A stretch of DNA of 64,000 nucleotides from Seiridium cupressi (lineage: Eukaryota > Ascomycota > Sordariomycetes > Amphisphaeriales > Sporocadaceae), in NCBI GenBank assembly GCA_036674765.1, contig JARVKI010000029.1, positions 248,001 through 312,000 on the forward strand, written 5' to 3'. Within the stretch, counting starts at the first letter, position 1, and every line of letters begins with the position of its first letter. The notes under the pieces were generated by a model. The model searched no databases, was not told the DNA's origin, and saw only the letters and a program-made list of their open reading frames with translations. The position numbers were made by a program, and so were the translations under genes. Positions 23,402 to 34,529 of this stretch are shown one piece after another.

Positions 23402-23689
23402 GCATAAGCTGTAATACCTGAATCGGTCAATGTGTAAAATGAGACCATGATTGGACCCTGTAAGAAAAGTCGTCCTAAACGAAATTTAACGAGAATCTAT
23501 AGGGATGGCAGGATATCAATATTCTAGTTACCATCTAGCGCGACTTACATTAAACGAATTATACGATCACTTACGGCACTTTTACTTGTACAAGTGCCGA
23601 GCGGGAATCTTTGACAGATTGCTATGAATTTGCATTATAATTAAAACATATAGTCTCTCTGGAGGCAATGACCAACCACTACTTCTACA

Positions 23690-24136
23690 TCATTTGATGT
23701 CTTCGTCGATAATCTGGGACAGCTTGGCCGAAAATTTCAAGTACTCTGGGCCAATCAAGTCTTGGACGCCGGGCGAGAAGAACTTCAGAGGCAACCCTAT
23801 GTCTCTCATGGTCGTAAGTGAGATCTTGGTCGATATGGGGTCCGCAAAATATCCAGCTGGGCGAGCGTCTTGTGTACGCTGCACGATATCCTCTACTGCC
23901 TTCATGTCCGGATGAATGGTGTCGATGAAGATTGCGAAGTCTTTGACCGCATCATCGAGAATGAGTTCACTCAGTTCTGTTCCTATCTCACAGGCTAATA
24001 CTCTTCTCAAGTTCACAAACCAGCCAAGGATGGCCGCTCGTTCCCCGAGCGAGAGACTTGGCTTAGCTGAGAAGTCAGAAGGGGCTGGAGAAGTTGAACG
24101 AGTTGATGGAGTCGAGGAATTGATATTGGTAGTCAT
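23690..24136 (-). CDS. Hypothetical protein, 148 residues
   Basis: A single-exon frame. I prefer the ATG at 24136 (MTTNINSSTPSTRS; A at -3) over the upstream in-frame one at 24172. A Ser/Thr/Pro-rich N terminus of about 30 residues leads to a helical-looking body (LGERAAILGWFVNLRRVLACE, LILDDAVKDFAIFIDTIHPD). No signal peptide, membrane segment or known domain is visible. It is long for a chance frame of this composition; probably a lineage-specific gene. Confidence 0.5.
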   Translation of the reverse strand: MTTNINSSTPSTRSTSPAPSDFSAKPSLSLGERAAILGWFVNLRRVLACEIGTELSELILDDAVKDFAIFIDTIHPDMKAVEDIVQRTQDARPAGYFADPISTKISLTTMRDIGLPLKFFSPGVQDLIGPEYLKFSAKLSQIIDEDIK

Positions 24137-25046
24137 TTTTATTTTATTTCTGTTCGGCGGCGTTTGGATCACCGTTATGATGACGTACTGGGCTATTGAA
24201 AGAAGTTATGCATTAATGCTGAATTCGAACAGTTAATATACGGATTAAAAGAGACAAAGAAGGCACAAAAATATATGCTTAAATAGACATCTACGAGGAG
24301 AATCCATTGTAATCCATAGTTAGTACGACACATCGAACAGAACCACAAGAACCATTGACAAGGAGTTCCGCGCCTGTCAAAGGTAAAATGATGCAATAAC
24401 AGTTGTGTTGTATTACGATTTATGGCCAATGCGGAGAATTAAAGAACTGTCAACTTTCTCTGTGACGTTCCATAACAGGTATTATCCTTAGACACATCCC
24501 GTACAGTTGCTCAATTTATACCAACTGACTCAACTATGTGACAACGATAACGTCCAGGTTGTGCTACCGATACCGACCCGATGCTCGATCAAGAAGATCC
24601 TCCAAATTCATGTACCAATCGTCCTAGGCTAGCTTCGAGAAAGAAGTATCAAAATCCGATGCAAGGCGGAAGGCAAAGCAATGAAACTGATCTTTCAAAC
24701 GTGTATAGTCTTTGAGATGCCAAGCATTCATCGATAAGATCCGTACTCAGCGATATCTGCAGCGGCCAATCAATCAATGGATTGCAATTGCAGGGGTGCT
24801 AAAAATTTCCCGAGCCACTAGCAAGCCCCTGAAAGCCCCTAATTAGAGTCCGGACGCCGATGGCGTCAGGGCGTCAGGGCGTGCAGCTCAAGCGCGACGT
24901 CTCTTATCTGGAAATTTGGACAAACTGTAACTTTTGGAACTCGTCCCATCAAGCAGGTGTAAACCCCCAACTTCGCAGCCGCACAAACGGCGCCAACGAC
25001 ACCCAATTGGTCTCGATCCTTCGAATGTAGAGATACAAACACCCAA
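24137..25046. other. Intergenic between divergent genes
   Basis: About 0.9 kb between divergent starts; AT-rich on the left half. A tandem GGCGTCAGGGCGTCAGGGCGT motif occurs near 24861-24880. No gene was recognised. Confidence 0.5.
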
Positions 25047-25838
25047 ATGGTGCGATTCCCCGCACTTTTTCGTCTCCCGTCCAAGCTCCGGCGCCGAGCT
25101 CGTAGACGCAGAATGAATACGCTCCTGACCTTGCTCGTTCTGCTCGTCCTCCTCCTCATACCATTCTACATCATCTACAAGCCGCCGCGACCGCTGATCA
25201 GATACTTCGCCCGGCGCTGGCCCGATGTGCTGTGGGAAATCGATACGAAGACGAAAGTGGTCGCCCTGACCATCGATGATGCGCCGTCCGAGTATACCGA
25301 GCAGATCCTCGGTGTGTTGAAGGCATACGATGCCACGGCGACCTTCTTCACCATTGGAGGGCAGGTATCGGGCCGGGAAGAGATCTTGGCGGATATAGTG
25401 CGGAGTGGTAATGAGCTCGGCAACCATGCAATGCACGACGAGCCCAGCCGGGCCTTGAGTGACGATGAGTTGACGGCCCAGATTGAGACGGTGCGTGACA
25501 AGATCCGGGCTGCATACAAGACGGCAGAGAAGGAGCTTCCGCCGCAATATTTCCGCCCCGGATCCGGCTTCTTCAGCGACCGCATGAGGAGGCTGGTCAA
25601 CAAGCTGGGGTACAGGCTTGTGCTGGGGAGTATATATCCACACGATCCGCAAATCAAGTATTCGTGGGTCAATGCCAAGCATATCCTGAGCAGCCTCCAT
25701 CCGGGAGGCATCATTATATGTCACGACCGACGGCCTTGGACGGCCCCAATGTTGAGGAAGGTGCTAAAGGAAGCAAAGAGTCGAGGGTATAGAGTGGTCA
25801 GCGTCACGGAATTACTGAAAATTACCAGCCGCAACTAA
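25047..25838 (+). CDS. CE4 polysaccharide (chitin) deacetylase-like, type II membrane protein
   Basis: NodB-fold deacetylase, expected to remove acetyl groups from chitin-like polymers at the cell surface or in the secretory pathway. It is a single exon of 263 residues. A basic N terminus (LRRRARRRR) is followed by one transmembrane helix (residues about 24-44), so the domain should face the lumen. NodB motif 1 is TIDDAP (75-80, catalytic Asp77 and metal Asp78 kept). Motif 2 is NHAMHDE (His127 and His130), one residue tighter than the usual H(S/T)xxH. Motif 3 is FRPGSG and the C-terminal motif is IICHD. The shifted histidine spacing may mark a subfamily with altered activity. No lesion is seen. 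Confidence 0.9.
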   Translation: MVRFPALFRLPSKLRRRARRRRMNTLLTLLVLLVLLLIPFYIIYKPPRPLIRYFARRWPDVLWEIDTKTKVVALTIDDAPSEYTEQILGVLKAYDATATFFTIGGQVSGREEILADIVRSGNELGNHAMHDEPSRALSDDELTAQIETVRDKIRAAYKTAEKELPPQYFRPGSGFFSDRMRRLVNKLGYRLVLGSIYPHDPQIKYSWVNAKHILSSLHPGGIIICHDRRPWTAPMLRKVLKEAKSRGYRVVSVTELLKITSRN

Positions 25839-26100
25839 GGATATCGGTCACGGTAGATACGACCCTGTCAACCAATACAAAAAGAAATCCGAGCAACACG
25901 GGAACCATATTGTTGACGAGGAAACTACGGAGAGCCGTGACACGAAGCGTACTCGATCATCTACGTCAACGAGAGGCAAAGTTGAATCCAAATTGAGGCG
26001 CAACTTGAGACTTGTCGTTGGCCCACCTGTAAGGTGATTTGACATGTTCACATTTCTCAGCATAAACTACCGGTACAGCAAACCGACCCAGATATCCGCT

Positions 26101-27474
26101 CTAGGCCGACCTCTCCTTGACCAATGCTTCGAACCCTTGCAACAGATCGTCTCTCAGATCCTCCCAACCCTCAATGCCAATACTCACTCTCAACAGCCTC
26201 CTGTCGCAAGTCTTGTCTGACATGGACCTCCACTCAATCAGGCTTTCCACCCCGCCCAAGCTCGTGGCGTGGTGGAAGAGATGAAGTTTACTTGGCAATC
26301 TTTTTGCCTCAACTTCTTGCTTCGCCTTGAGGGCGAAGACGGGGCCAAACCCATTCGGCATCTGCTTCTTCAACCAGGCTCCTTCACCCTCCATGTCTTT
26401 CTTTTGCAGACTCGCGTGCGTGACCTCGCCTACCACCTTACTCACTGGGCTTTCGTCCTTCTTCATCTCGGACACCAGCCATTGCACCAGCTTCTCTGCA
26501 TCATGACTCTGCTTCTTTACCCGGATCTCCAGAGTTCTCAAGCTCCTCACGCCCAACCAACCTTCAAGACTTCCCAATACACCACCAAGTACCAGCCTCT
26601 CCTCCCTGAGTCCTTCAACCCAGGCACTATACTTCGGGGCCAAAGCTAGCACGCCACATAACATATCACTGTGGCCGCCGATGTATTTCGTTCCCGAATG
26701 CATTACCACGTCGGCACCCCACAAGAACGGATCCAATAACGGTGGCGGCGCAAATGTTGCGTCGACCGTCAGCCATGCTCCTGTGCGATCCGCTTTCTTC
26801 CTGTAAAACTCCAGATTCCGCGCCTCACCCGTGGGGTTAAGGGGCGTCTCGACATGCATCACATCGCCCTTCTGGAGTTCCGATTCAGGACAATCCAAAT
26901 CCAACATCTGCAAACCTGTGAGCTTGGAAAGCAATTTAATCACACCGTGGCATCCATGATAGCCACCTCCAATAGCGATACGTTTTGGGTTCAGATATAC
27001 GAGCAAGGCGTGGAAGGCCGCAAGGCCTGAGCTGTAGGTCAAGCACTGCCCGTGAAGGATCGACGTGAGGATAGCTTCCAGGCGAGTATTATTTGGGTTG
27101 CTGTCGCGAGAATAAATGTGTGAGTCAAAGGGGTTTACAGGCTGAAGATTGTAGTGTTAGCTACCTTGTCTCGTTAAAATGAGATAGGGGTGTAGAGGTC
27201 GCCAGCATACGTTCACGTTGTTCCACTGCTTGAGCTCGTCCGGGTTCCTGCTATACCGGAAAGTTGTCGAGACGTGCATGGGCGGCGCGATGGCCTGATG
27301 TGAGTTTAGGTAGTCATCAGCGTGTATGGTCTGCGCTGAGAGGGAGAGATGTTGCAGGCGCGTTGCAGGCGACTCGAGGCTTGTGGCATTCGTGCTTGAT
27401 GCAGAAGCATCTTCGTGCGCCATGCCTTCCACGAGCTCTGGACGAGCGGCGGCAGAGCCATTGGGTTCTCCCAT
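26101..27474 (-). CDS. Cys/Met-metabolism PLP enzyme, cystathionine gamma-synthase-like
   Basis: Fold-type I PLP enzyme of the cystathionine gamma-synthase/beta-lyase family, acting in transsulfuration-type sulfur amino-acid metabolism; the closest remembered relatives are yeast YHR112C and YML082W. Exons are 27474-27211 and 27141-26101, separated by a 69-bp intron (GTATGC...CAG), phase 0, giving 434 residues. Family motifs include QAIAPPMHVSTTFRYSRNP, HIYSRDSNPNNTRLE, VETPLNPTGE, VDATFAPP and the PLP-lysine site HSGTKYIGGHSD (Lys240). A variable Ala/Ser-rich N terminus of about 40 residues precedes the domain. Exact substrate preference (synthase versus lyase) cannot be told from sequence. 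Confidence 0.9.
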
Positions 27475-28062
27475 CCTGGTTATCTGGTATATGCTGCTCG
27501 CGAACTGGCAAGGGCTATCGAAACTGAGGCTTGTTGTACGGGCGGACTATATATGCGTTGGCCGAATACGTCAATAGATCAGAGGTGAAATAACGTTGGA
27601 CTAGGCGTACACCCTTTGCTTCTCCCCCCCCCCAAAAAAAAAAAAGCCAGTTCAAGGTCGGATTGGGCTTGACGCATGCGGGGTAGCTATTCCATAAGTC
27701 GCTCTTTTTTCCTTGAAGATGAACGCAATCATGGCGCGATTGACATTTAGGTGGAGTATACTTTGCGCTTCCGGCGTGCCGCTCCGCTCATCGGGCGCTA
27801 TATTACTAAGCCGTCGTTTACAGTGCGGCCATGACGAAGTGAAACGTTCAATAAATGATTCTATTCGTTCATACACATGACGGCCCAAACTCCCCTCTCC
27901 TATATTGTACTGCTTAGGCAGGTGGTCTGGTAACTTAACTGATAGTTATCTACTGAACTTTTGTGAAGTACATACTTGTTTTATATATTTATGATCAGTC
28001 ATGTATGTACCAACCGTGACTCCTGTGCCATGTTGGTCTAGTCTTCTCAGAACAAAATCGCT
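27475..28062. other. Intergenic; contains C10/A12 homopolymer run
   Basis: Promoter side of the PLP gene and the 3' side of the epimerase-like gene. A CCCCCCCCCC-AAAAAAAAAAAA run lies near 27626-27647. No gene was recognised. Confidence 0.5.
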
Positions 28063-29210
28063 TTAATTTTTCTCCAACAAAGCCTTCTCGCTCTTCAGGA
28101 TCTCTGGCACTTCATCCTCAATGCTCTGACGGTGAGGCTTCCAACCGAGGACCTTCCGGAGCCTCTCCGCCTTGCCCCTAGAGTTCAGGCCCCAGGTCAC
28201 AGCATTGTAATCTGCAAGCTCAAAGGCTTCATCCTTGCTCAGCTGCTTTTCCTTGGGCTCTTCTTTCAAGTACCCGGCCTCATACGCCTTCTTCGCCATT
28301 AATTTCGACAGCTCGGTCCAAACAAACTCTCCGTTCTCGGCCAAGAAGTAGCCCTTGGCACCCCAGAGCTCCTCGGACAAGTTACCGGATACCGCGGCCT
28401 CGGCGAGAAGCACGAAGGCATCCGAGAGATCATGCACATGCACACTGTTCCACCGGGCCTTGCCCTTTCCGACCACGGGGGCGAAACCGTGCTTCAGGAT
28501 CTGGCTGCCCAGCTCATAAGCCTGTCGACTGCGCCCCCAGACCGGGCCCCGACCCTTGCCGTAGACGGTCGGCGGGCACACGAGGGCCGTCTTGACGACG
28601 TCGCCGTGCTTGGTGCCGGCCTCTAGGACGATCTTGTCGACGTTGCGGTGGAAGGCCTTGTCGGGGAGGCTGGTGAGCTCCTCGACGCCATCCCAGTCGT
28701 TGAACTGCTTCTCGTCCCACTCGCCGAGCCGGTTCGAGGACTCGTCAGAGTACATAAGGATACCAGTCCCACCAGTATGCAGCCAGAAGCCCGGCTTAGA
28801 GGACGTATGGCCTGCTGCAAGCCCGGCAGTGATGGCTCTGGCCGAGCCTTCATGGTCCGAGGCATCTGCAGTGTCTGGGACATATGTAAGGATCGGGCGT
28901 ACTAATGGTTCGTATGCTTTGGCGGCTTACGTAGAACGATGTCTGCTTTTGAAGCCTCCTCCTTGATCGTGTCGGAATCGTCGAGATCACCAATGACTAC
29001 TCTGACTTTGGGATATTGCGCCTTCACCTTGTCTGCCTTGTCCTGGGTCCGTATGAGGACGGAATATTCCCAATCCGGGTGAGCCTGGTTGAGCGTGTAG
29101 AACGCATCTCCACCAATGTAGCCGGTGGCGCCAGTGCTGTACGAGCGTGTTAGTTCGTGCAGGCAACTCGGTTGCGCAAAACGTTAGACTGACAGGAAAA
29201 GTTTGACCAT
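28063..29210 (-). CDS. NAD(P)-binding epimerase/dehydratase-like protein
   Basis: Extended short-chain dehydrogenase/NAD-epimerase-like protein. Exons are 29210-29194 (17 nt), 29136-28931 and 28874-28063, with introns of 57 and 56 bp; the product is 344 residues. Splicing the tiny first exon onto the second yields the Rossmann dinucleotide motif TGATGYIGG at residues about 7-15. Next come a beta-alpha-beta unit (VRVVIGDLDDSDTI) and FWLHTGGTGILMYSD. A CPPTVYGKGRGP loop and SVHVHDLSDAFVLL match NAD-epimerase-like oxidoreductases in fungi. The canonical YxxxK pair is not evident, so catalysis is uncertain. The product is predicted cytosolic. Confidence 0.87.
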
Positions 29211-29866
29211 TATGACTGCTTGATAGAGAATTTACAGTTGATTGCAATGTAGTATTTCACGATGGTCTGAGAAAGTGTACACAAAGGGAAACAAACTGGC
29301 GACAGATGTTTGCATATGTGTTGTATCATTTAGCTGCGGGGCTAATCGTTTACTCATTAGTATGACGGGAATAAAGCAAGCCTATGCTGACATATACACG
29401 CAATCCACTATTTGTAATACTCGAGCTCTCTACGTCGTTTTTCGAACTTTCGGGCGATGCAAGAAATAACCCCAATGCTCCATGTAGCACTTGGGGTAAT
29501 GATATTCGCGACAAAATTTTCAATTTGTACTTCGTTTTCCGAAGCTATGGCCGATTATATAGGACGTTGAGGCGAAGAATCATTACTATGTATGTGGAGT
29601 TGTAGCTTATGAGAGCCGAAGTGATTCATTTGTATTCACAGAACGGCACTTGATGTTTACTGGCTTGGTCTAGCCGACAGCAAGATGAAAAGCGAACCCG
29701 CGAGTTCCGAGCTCAGATATTTCCTACGTACAGACCTAACTAATATTCTATGCGAGTAGGTTTCAAGCTGCGAAGCGCATGGAAAATACCATGTGTCAGG
29801 CTGCATATGCAGTGATTGTATTGCTTACGTAATGTACAGTTATATGTACGTCCTCAGATTGGAAGT
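29211..29866. other. Intergenic, 0.65 kb
   Basis: Promoter of the epimerase-like gene and the 3' flank of the GH7 gene. AT-rich; no coding signal or RNA gene was recognised. Confidence 0.5.
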
Positions 29867-31253
29867 CTACCACCCGCGGCTTCCAATTCTCGTGCCCCTC
29901 CTGTACTTCAACGTGCCGTTGGTCGCGGCCGCACTTCCAAATGTGCTACCAATCTCACCCCATTTGAGGTTGCTAAATGTGACCTCGGGCTCGGGCTCGA
30001 CGGCGAGGATGCTCGCTGGCAGATCATCGCTGTCGGAACACGGGCCAGCGCCCTCGGAGGCACCATCAAGCCACACCATGCTGCCGTCAGTGGACCACCA
30101 GATGCTGAAGGCCATCACCATGCCCCTCGCCATGGCATCGCCCATCGCCTCCAGGCCATCTAGTCGGTTGAACGCAGTCGCATCACTGGCAACACAATAA
30201 TCGGTCGTGATGGAGTCCACGGCAGGGAGGCCCTCTTTGGAGACAGTCTCAGCCTTGATGACAACACCATCCTGCACAAATAGTCTGGTGATCTCCTCCA
30301 GCTTGCCCGTGGAGTTGTTGACGGGGAATTGCGTGACTACAGTAAAGGGCTTGGTAGTATCGACGTCGAACTCGGATCCCTCGCCATAGTAGTCCGTCTG
30401 GTTTAGTCGGTAGGGGTTCCAGCCACAGCCGCTCTTGTCACAAACTCCGTCGGAACCGCACTCTGCACCGGAGCACAGGTAGACGCCTGATTCGTTGCAC
30501 GGATGCGGTGCGACCTGTTCAGCACGCGCATTGGCCTCCCAGATGTCCATCTCGCTGCAGCAGGCTCCAGCAGCATCCAGGTTTGCCTGTGTACATTGGT
30601 GTAAGTCGGTGTTCATGGTATAGTGAGAAGGAATGGGTCCGTAAGAGGGGAGGACTTACAACACCGTTGATGAAGGGCGTAGTGTAGCACTGCGCATCAC
30701 AGTATCCCGTACCGCGAGCAGCACCACCTGTGTTCAGCTCACTCTGTCCACCATCGTCCTCCATCTCGGAGAGATACAAGGCGCTGTTCATGCCGCAAGG
30801 AAGCTTGGTGGCATCGATGTCGAAGGCGAACTCGCCGCCAGTGAACTTGACCATTTCGTACTTCTCCTCGGTGTTATCGAGCAGGTAGATACGGGGTGAG
30901 ACCGAGACATTGTTCACCATCATCTGCATTCGTAGCGAGGCGCCATCGGTCGTGACACCAACTGTGCTGTAGTCGGTCTGGGCCTCCTGGATGCAGTTCG
31001 CGGCGCAAGCTTCTGCGGTAGGACACACAGTCGCGTTAGGACCGCTACCCCAATCTCCACAGCCGGCCGTACTGTTGATCTGATGCACCGAATGGGCTAG
31101 CGAATCGAGCACAAGATAGTTCGTGGCTTCCGTGCAGCCCCCCGCTACTGTACACCGGTAGGTGGTGAGTTCTGGGTGGGCTTCAGTGCCGACAGGTGTC
31201 TGAGCAGAGGCAAGACCCAATAGGGCCAAGCCGACCGGAACAAAGAGAGCCAT
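29867..31253 (-). CDS. GH7 endo-beta-1,4-glucanase, secreted
   Basis: Glycoside hydrolase family 7 cellulase. Exons are 31253-30660 and 30586-29867, separated by a 73-bp intron (GTAAGT...CAG), phase 0, giving 437 residues with a signal peptide (MALFVPVGLALLGLASAQ). The catalytic ExDxxE motif is intact in CCSEMDIWEAN (Glu210 nucleophile, Asp212, Glu215 acid/base). The text around YLSEMEDDGGQSELNTGG and GTGYCDAQC resembles EG I-type endoglucanases more than cellobiohydrolases. Cysteines are abundant, as expected for GH7. No CBM1 cellulose-binding module follows; the C terminus is short (NGTLKYRRGTRIGSRGW). A TATA box at 31340-31345 fits its promoter. No lesions are seen. Confidence 0.94.
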
Positions 31254-31339
31254 TGTTTTTCAGTACTTGCGAGGATGACTAGTTGCGTTGAAGAGCGGTA
31301 AGGACATGATGGCGATTTCTGTAAGACCACTAGACAGGC

Positions 31340-31345
31340 TTTATA
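31340..31345 (-). promoter_or_regulatory. TATA box of the GH7 gene
   Basis: TATAAA on the minus strand, about 87 bp upstream of the GH7 start, a usual distance for a strongly regulated fungal cellulase gene. Confidence 0.5.
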
Positions 31346-31980
31346 CATTCCTCATGAGGTGCGCGCTCCTGGAAAATTACAATTTTGCCTCCGTATTGTC
31401 CCTCCCATTGCTCCAACTTCTCCGAAAAGCGAGAAATTGAAGTCCCTCGATGCTCCGTATGCCAAGTGGGTATATTGCCGTTTATGATGGGTGGAAGTAG
31501 AACTGCCGCCGCTAATTCGGAGTAGAGGCACTACGGCCCTGCGTCTCCGGCAGGAACCGCAATTTATCCCAGACGACCTGGGCCGTAGCTTCGGGTTACA
31601 CAAATATTGTCCAGAAACCTTATTTGGCCGGAGGCTCCGTGAAAGTCACTGGCTCGAAGAAGGAATGGGATAGAGCCGCATGAACCGAGAGATGATCTGG
31701 ATCGTTTCGCTCTAGCTTCGCTGCTCGCCGGGGCCCCCCCTGCCTGCCAAACGAAGCTCAACCAAGCGAGCACCGAACCGACTGCCGGAATGGCTCAGGG
31801 GTAAAGACACAGATAGACAAATTGACATTGGCAGGACTGAACTAAGAGGTGGAGATGAACCATGTTTCTAGGAGGCTGTACTATACCATACCACCGCAAC
31901 ATCTATGTAACGATGTCGCCCATAATCGGGAGTTGATTCGTGCTCGGCATTGACCATTGACAGATCGGCGAGTCGCCCTG
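31346..31980. other. Intergenic, 0.6 kb
   Basis: Upstream region of the GH7 gene and 3' side of the acylphosphatase gene. Short overlapping frames only; no feature can be supported. Confidence 0.5.
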
Positions 31981-32428
31981 CTACCGAACCTCAAACTGAC
32001 TCTCACCACCTTGTACATCGCGTTCTTCTTTATCGAGCTTTACTACCCTCGCATGAGTTGGGCCATCGTCAATGTGCTTCAGGAACTTCTTGATCGCGTC
32101 AGGAGGACCCTGGGCTTCGCCCTCGACCTACATGTCATACCCAATCAGTGTCTAATCAAATCAGCCTGTGTAATTGGATGAATAAATACCTTGTCGTTGT
32201 TGGTATTTCGTACCCATCCTGTGACACCAAGATCTGTCGCCTTTCTCTGGGTGAAATTACGGAAGTTCACACCTGAACATGACGTCATTTGTTGGTTATG
32301 GCGGACGAGCTGAGTTCTTGTACGGATTGCTTACCCTGGACAGTGCCGTGAACGAGGAAGTAGACCTTGAAGAACTGTCAGCTGAGTTGTCTACGTAGTC
32401 TGATTGTTTGACCTACTCTTTGCGACAT
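31981..32428 (-). CDS. Acylphosphatase
   Basis: Small cytosolic enzyme hydrolysing acyl phosphates (EC 3.6.1.7). The gene has four exons: 32428-32417 (12 nt), 32374-32335, 32272-32190 and 32127-31981. Introns are 42, 62 and 62 bp, all GT-AG and phase-consistent, giving 93 residues, the normal family length. The phosphate-binding loop GTVQGVNFRNFTQ holds catalytic Arg22, and GWVRNTNN holds catalytic Asn40. EGEAQGPPDAIKKF completes the conserved core. No single reading frame covers it, so simple ORF calling misses it. The 42-bp first intron is very short but has good ends (GTAGGT...CAG). It is divergent from the Tls1-like gene. Confidence 0.92.
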
Positions 32429-32750
32429 GGCTGGGTTGAATTCTGTGGCTGATGGTAAAGGAAAACGGATTATCGGTGTTTTGAAGCTGATGTAAGTGAA
32501 AATGGACGCTTTGGAGGTCCGGGGTAGACTAGTCTAGACCATAATTTAGTGGGTGAGACTTCTAGTGGGGCTTATCGCCAGGCTAACAACAATTTGATAG
32601 GTTCACTTTGCGCATGCGCTTGGACGATCCGAATGACTTCAGGCTTACGATCATCAGTCTTACACCAAGCCCGACTCTCTATACCAACAAACCGAGGAAA
32701 TCACTTCCCTTAGCTTCGACTCATCCAGTGAATAACGCTAGGGCTTCGAA
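32429..32750. promoter_or_regulatory. Shared divergent promoter, acylphosphatase/Tls1-like
   Basis: 322 bp between two divergent ATGs with no coding signal. Probably a bidirectional promoter. Confidence 0.45.
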
Positions 32751-33919
32751 ATGGACGCAACCTCCCCAGCCGATGCGACGTTGGATGCGCCAGTGGTGTT
32801 CCGTGGCAAGAAGCGAAAGGTCTTCAGACCTAGGTCGACAGAGGAGGAAGGTGCATCTCAGCCAAATACAGCGACCGAGACTGTTGAGAAGCAAGAAGAG
32901 AGCGCAGGAAAGGATGAGGCGCCCGAAGGATCCGAAGCTGGTCGCTTAGTCGCAGAGATCATCCGACGAAGAAACGCGCGAAAGAGCCGACTAAAGGGGG
33001 TGGGTTTCGGTACGGACGATGCGCAGGGAACTGCGGCCGATGCAGATGACGAACTGAGCTTGATGATACGCGAGGAAGAGCAGAAGGCCATCGACTTAGC
33101 AAATGGCGGCGTCAGTAAGCGGTTTACTGCGCAAACAGGACTGTCCAGCGAACTTGTGGATAAGCATATGTGAGTAATCCCCTCTTGGTATTAATATCTT
33201 GCCACTATGCAGTCGCTGATGGAGCAAGGATGGAATTTATAGAATCCGAAATAGCCAAACGAAAGTCAGCAGCCTCTTCAAGTCATGGCGCTTCGCTGGG
33301 CCCATCATCTAGCGACACCGGCATCGCCTTTGATAATAAGCAAGATTCTACGAGATACACGATACCGCAAGGGGCATTGCAAGAGATTGACCTCGGCGAT
33401 GAAGTACGGAGAAAGAACGAGGCTATGACCGACCGTGCTTGGCGGAAACTTCAGGGCGAGAGCGTGGAGCACGAACAAGCTCCGCGACCCAAAAAGATCA
33501 GACTAGGCCGTGATGGCAAACCTTGGAGGTCTCGTAACAGGAGAAACAGCGACGACATAAAGCGCGATCAGCTTGTGGAAGAGATTCTTCGTGAAAATAG
33601 GCGTAAGTTGACACTTGCCGGAATTTTGGATGCTTTTGCTAAGTCATATCTAGTGGATGTTTACGAAACACCAACTCCGCCTGCCGCGACGACTCCTGGC
33701 CTGGAGGATGACGGCGCTGCAGATGACCGTATTGCCGAAGAGTTCCGAAGGGAGTTCTTAGAAGCGATGGCAGAGAGGCAGCAGAAGAAGAAGCAACCCG
33801 CCGCTGGGGCAAAGAAGGATGAAGAGGTTCTCAAGGGCCCGAAATTGGGAGGAAGTCGAAATGCGAGAGCCGCTATGCGAGATCTGATGTTAAAGAAGGA
33901 AAAAGAGGGAAAAAGATAA
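32751..33919 (+). CDS. C9orf78/HCA59-family protein (S. pombe Tls1-like)
   Basis: Nuclear splicing-associated protein family; fission-yeast Tls1 works with the spliceosome and affects telomere silencing. Exons are 32751-33169, 33229-33602 and 33654-33919, giving 352 residues. Family signatures are FRGKKRKVFRPR at the N terminus and KRFTAQTGLSSELVDKHM joined by splicing to MEFIESEIAKRK, then a basic middle and a charged, helical C terminus. Intron 1 (59 bp) uses an unusual AAG acceptor at 33226-33228, because the CAG acceptor upstream leads to a stop. Intron 2 (51 bp) has no stop and is a multiple of three, so retention would only insert 17 residues. Confident of the family; the exact role in this fungus is inferred. 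Confidence 0.88.
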
Positions 33920-34299
33920 TAATAATCCTCTGTGGGTAGCCGCTTGTCGAACAGGGGGTCTGCATGCGTTGTATTGCCAAAATCGCCAGGTAACACCAGT
34001 CAAGGCGGCCAGCTATATTTCTCAGCGTTGAGTAGAAGCATGGCGAATAAGTGATAGTGGTGACAGTTTCTATACATGTTAAGACGAGACCCGCATTGAC
34101 TCATTACCCACTCTTATCGCGTCGTCTAAAGTATGGAGGGCATGAGCAGATGCTTCACGTGATGTTTATCGTAGAATCACTCTTGGGCGACTACACCAGT
34201 AGCCGCTCGATATCCCGTCCGCTTTGCCCTAAATAAATTGGTGATGGAATTCTTGTCTATGACATCCTCCGCTGTGAAGTATTATTGCGAAGGCCTTTG
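33920..34299. other. Intergenic, 0.38 kb
   Basis: 3' flank of the Tls1-like gene, running into the degenerate end of the UstYa-like relic. No independent feature was recognised. Confidence 0.45.
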
Positions 34300-34498
34300 T
34301 TGGACATGGAAAAGTCCGGATTGAACCTGGTAGGCGAACGGCTATCGTGATGTGAGAAATGTCTATATTATCCCATAACGCATCGGCAATTGTATCATTT
34401 TCACTCTGCTAGTCGGCCTTCGCGTGGAATGTAGCAAGCTTGTTGTATTCCAAGCCGGCTGGAAAACGTGAAAGAACTAGTAAATGGGCAAGAGAGAC

Positions 34499-34529
<31 letters not shown>

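Noticed and set aside
1..31253. A co-regulated CAZyme cluster (GH3, GH16, GH7, CE4)
   Set aside because: The genes are 10 kb or more apart with unrelated housekeeping genes between them, so shared location does not indicate a functional cluster.
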